Assembly (NCBI GenBank): GCA_021464525.1
Contig: JADRCO010001045.1
Location: 1-23,210 of the forward strand
DNA: 23,210 nucleotides
DNA from: Rhizophagus sp. LPA8_4_AMF
Taxonomy: Eukaryota > Glomeromycota > Glomeromycetes > Glomerales > Glomeraceae
Direction: 5' to 3'
In this document: piece after piece, positions 21,122 to 23,210 of the stretch
Position numbering within the stretch: position 1 is the stretch's first letter
Layout: every line of letters begins with the position of its first letter
Made by a program: the position numbers and the translations under genes
Notes under the pieces: generated by a model
What the model was told of the DNA's origin: nothing
The model's database searches: none
What the model saw: only the letters and a program-made list of their open reading frames with translations

Positions 21122-22341
21122 GTTTTTTCCAACATTTATTTTACTGAGGAACAAATAACACATTATCAAGACTTAAAGCGAAATAAATATGGTCTACCTT
21201 TATTATTAATAATAACAAGCATTACCTTTTAACAATATGAAGAAACTTAATAAAACCTTGAAAAATGAAGAATTTTTATATTTTCTCAGCAACACTTCAG
21301 ACTATACTAACAGACAGACGCATTTTAAATACTTAACTGAATTCTTAGGTTCTATGTGGCCTGCCTACCATACCATAAATCTGGAATATCAGCAAAAATA
21401 AGACAATATTTTGATTACCTCTACCTGATTGTTTTTCCAAAAATCCCTTTTTTTTTCCTCTTCACCGAAAATAAATACCCCATATTTTTTGCTAGCAAAT
21501 AACCCAAATAAAAATGATACCAAAACAGAAAGGTGGTACTTCCAAATCAGGTAAAATTTCTGAATTTTTCCTTGATGTACTTCTTAACAAAATCAAAACA
21601 AGTTTGAATGTGCCTGATCACATGCCTTCTTCAAACTATTTTTAGAATATGACGTAACAAATAACTCTTATTCGCTAAATCCTTCGATAAGCATAAAAAA
21701 CACTACATTAGACACCTTTAATATGTAACATTAGATATCGATTTGACGTCTTATTTTTGGATTCTTCTACATGACTAGAAAAATTAGGGATAAGAATAAA
21801 CTCTTACATCTGGATGTGATGAAATATAAGTTCTTCTTTACTTTTAAAATTATTTATATAGATTTTCTTTTTATTTTTCTTTTTGCTTTTTTTTTCTATT
21901 TTTGTTTTTCTTTTAAAAAAACTTTATATCATAAAATTTCTTAGGTGGATTCTTTATATTCATTTATTAGATTATGTTGGAAGGTATAGAGCTCTTGATA
22001 TTATAATTTAAGTAAAGTCTGATTTGCAATAATCAACTTAATCAACATACATAAATATTGAATTTGGCATATATAATAGTGAAAGAATTAACTACTTTAT
22101 CACTCAACTAGCTGAAAGATTCTTCAATCCTAGATTCATTAGCTGTAAACATATCAAAGAGAATTTCTACTTTAGCAGTCATGTGCAGGTGATAAGATGG
22201 TTATATGAATTAGTGATATACATTTTAATTTTTGGAGAGTCAATGGAGGATTATAAAAATCACATTATAGCAAGACCCCAGATAATTATAATAGATATCA
22301 CATCTGTAATACTAATTAAAAATCCAATGAAATATACATAA
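21122..22341 (+). pseudogene. Series of unrecognised open fragments, possibly a decayed gene
   Basis: Four plus-strand open pieces in differing frames have protein-like composition. 21122-21231 contains FTEEQITHYQDLKRNKYG. 21237-21401 is 54 residues from ATG, with NTSDYTNRQTHFKYLTEF and GSMWPAYHT. 21514-21645 is 43 residues from ATG, with KGGTSKSGKISEFFLDVLL. 22042-22341 is 99 codons without an early ATG, with AERFFNPRFISCKHIKENF and IRWLYELVIY. The gaps (21402-21513, 21646-22041) hold stops and T-rich runs. I recognise no family. These could be exons of an unknown gene, or remains of a repeat. Confidence 0.25.
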
Positions 22342-22572
22342 ATTTTGCCATGCCATTTAAATATACAATTTTTATCATATGACCTTCTATTGTACTATGC
22401 TAACCTACATTAAATTACCAGATTTTTTATATATATTAAAATTATATGTAAAATTATGATTTTTGTATCATTGTATGAAAAAATTTTTGTATTCTTTAAC
22501 TAATAAAAAAATTATGTCAAAACAAACCACAGATTTGATACTTTATTATATAAAAAATTTAGAATTTACAGG
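22342..22572. other. 3' flank of the dead transposase
   Basis: AT-rich sequence with no gene. The element's terminal inverted repeat should lie here (after 22573 on the minus strand), but its partner is outside the window, so its boundary cannot be set. Confidence 0.35.
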
Positions 22573-23210
22573 CTAATATTTAGTGTGGTCACCTTTAGCT
22601 TTAATTACTGCATTAACATGATTAAGTAAACTTGAAATTAAACTATATACCGTTTCAATACTAATTTTCCTTCATTCTTCTTGTATAACATTTATCAATT
22701 CCTATTTACATTTAGGTAAGAGCTTTCTTTTTCTAACCTGATGATCCAAATAATTTTACAAGTTCTTGATCAGGTTAAGATCTGGACTTTGCACTATCCA
22801 ATCTAAAATTGGAATATTATGCATTGTCATTCACCAAATGCTATAATTTGATGTATGATATGAAGCTTCATCTTACTGAAAAACAGAATTAAGATAGTTA
22901 TTAACCCATAGTATAAAGTAGTTGGTAAGGATATTGATATATATGTCAGAATCCATGTTTCCTTCCACTACAACCAAAAGGCCAATCCATTCCATCCAAA
23001 ACAACCCTAAAATATTACTGAATCACCTCTAAACTTAACTGTAGGTATGATACAATCTTTATTATAAGTCTCTCCAGAACTTTACCAAACTCTTACCTTT
23101 TTATTTGATTCAAAAGGAGCAAATCTAGACTCATCTGACTATACGATTTGCTTCTACCCTATAAAAAATATGTATACGGTTAGTATACTGTATTACAGTA
23201 TTTTGCGAAC
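22573..23210 (-). pseudogene. Degenerate Tc1/mariner transposase, C-terminal part, cut by the window edge
   Basis: On the minus strand, blocks of a Tc1-type DDE transposase appear in order: SDESRF (first Asp), IPTVKFRGDS, GCFGWNG, VVVEGN, FQ-stop-DEASYHTS (second Asp), ILDWIVQSPDLNLIKNL, and the end VIKAKGDHTKY-stop at 22573. Nine internal stops (23154, 23139, 23082, 23007, 22873, 22831, 22756, 22702 and 22672) and one frameshift near 22983 show that it is dead. The third catalytic position reads IKN where the family has IEN. The N-terminal part lies beyond the window. I cannot identify the terminal repeats with confidence. Confidence 0.85.

Noticed and set aside
1..23210. CRISPR arrays, operons, rRNA, tRNA or phage genes
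   Set aside because: None is visible on either strand. Introns and gene content are nuclear eukaryotic.

Overview
The window is a very AT-rich eukaryotic segment. Its protein-coding genes have many short GT-AG introns with canonical TAG acceptors, and they use the standard genetic code. The gene content is fungal: a kinetochore Sim4/COMA-type subunit (Fta4), a yeast-like adenylosuccinate lyase, a fungal membrane J-protein and RPB2. The AT-richness, the decayed Crinkler-type effector gene and the decayed Tc1/mariner copy together suggest an early-diverging fungus, most likely an arbuscular mycorrhizal (Glomeromycotina, Rhizophagus-like) genome. That assignment is inference; no search was run.

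Layout. 1-1030: low-complexity AT-rich DNA and a promoter with a cluster of ACGT cores. 1031-2181 (+): membrane-anchored J-domain chaperone, 3 exons. 2417-3497 (+): Fta4-like kinetochore protein, about 6 exons, with E2F/SBF-like sites upstream. 3551-5470 (-): ADE13, 6 exons, tail-to-tail with Fta4. 6227-8938 (-): a broken Crinkler-like gene (header, P-loop NTPase, REase-like end) with several frameshifts. 8939-10703: gene-poor, with two unrecognised open stretches. 10704-11532 (-): ARL6IP4/SRp25-like RS protein, sharing a 195 bp divergent promoter with LSC2 (11728-13662, +, 8 exons). 13791-14207 (-): mitochondrial ribosomal protein uL30m, tail-to-tail with LSC2 and head-to-head with RPB2 (14418-19900, +, 19 exons). 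19901-23210: non-coding and repeat-derived DNA with a small foldback element, a second half-copy of its arm, scattered open fragments, and the 3' part of a dead Tc1/mariner transposase running off the right edge.

The genes do not form one pathway. They are independent housekeeping genes (protein folding, chromosome segregation, purine synthesis, RNA processing, TCA cycle, mitochondrial translation, transcription) packed as convergent and divergent pairs. The accessory material lies in two gaps, 5.5-10.7 kb and 19.9-23.2 kb. I see no CRISPR, operon, phage or rRNA/tRNA feature, and no convincing novel multi-gene system. The most notable items are the decayed effector gene, a 48-residue acidic/basic insertion in RPB2, the foldback element, and a transposase whose premature stops look like products of C-to-T transitions.
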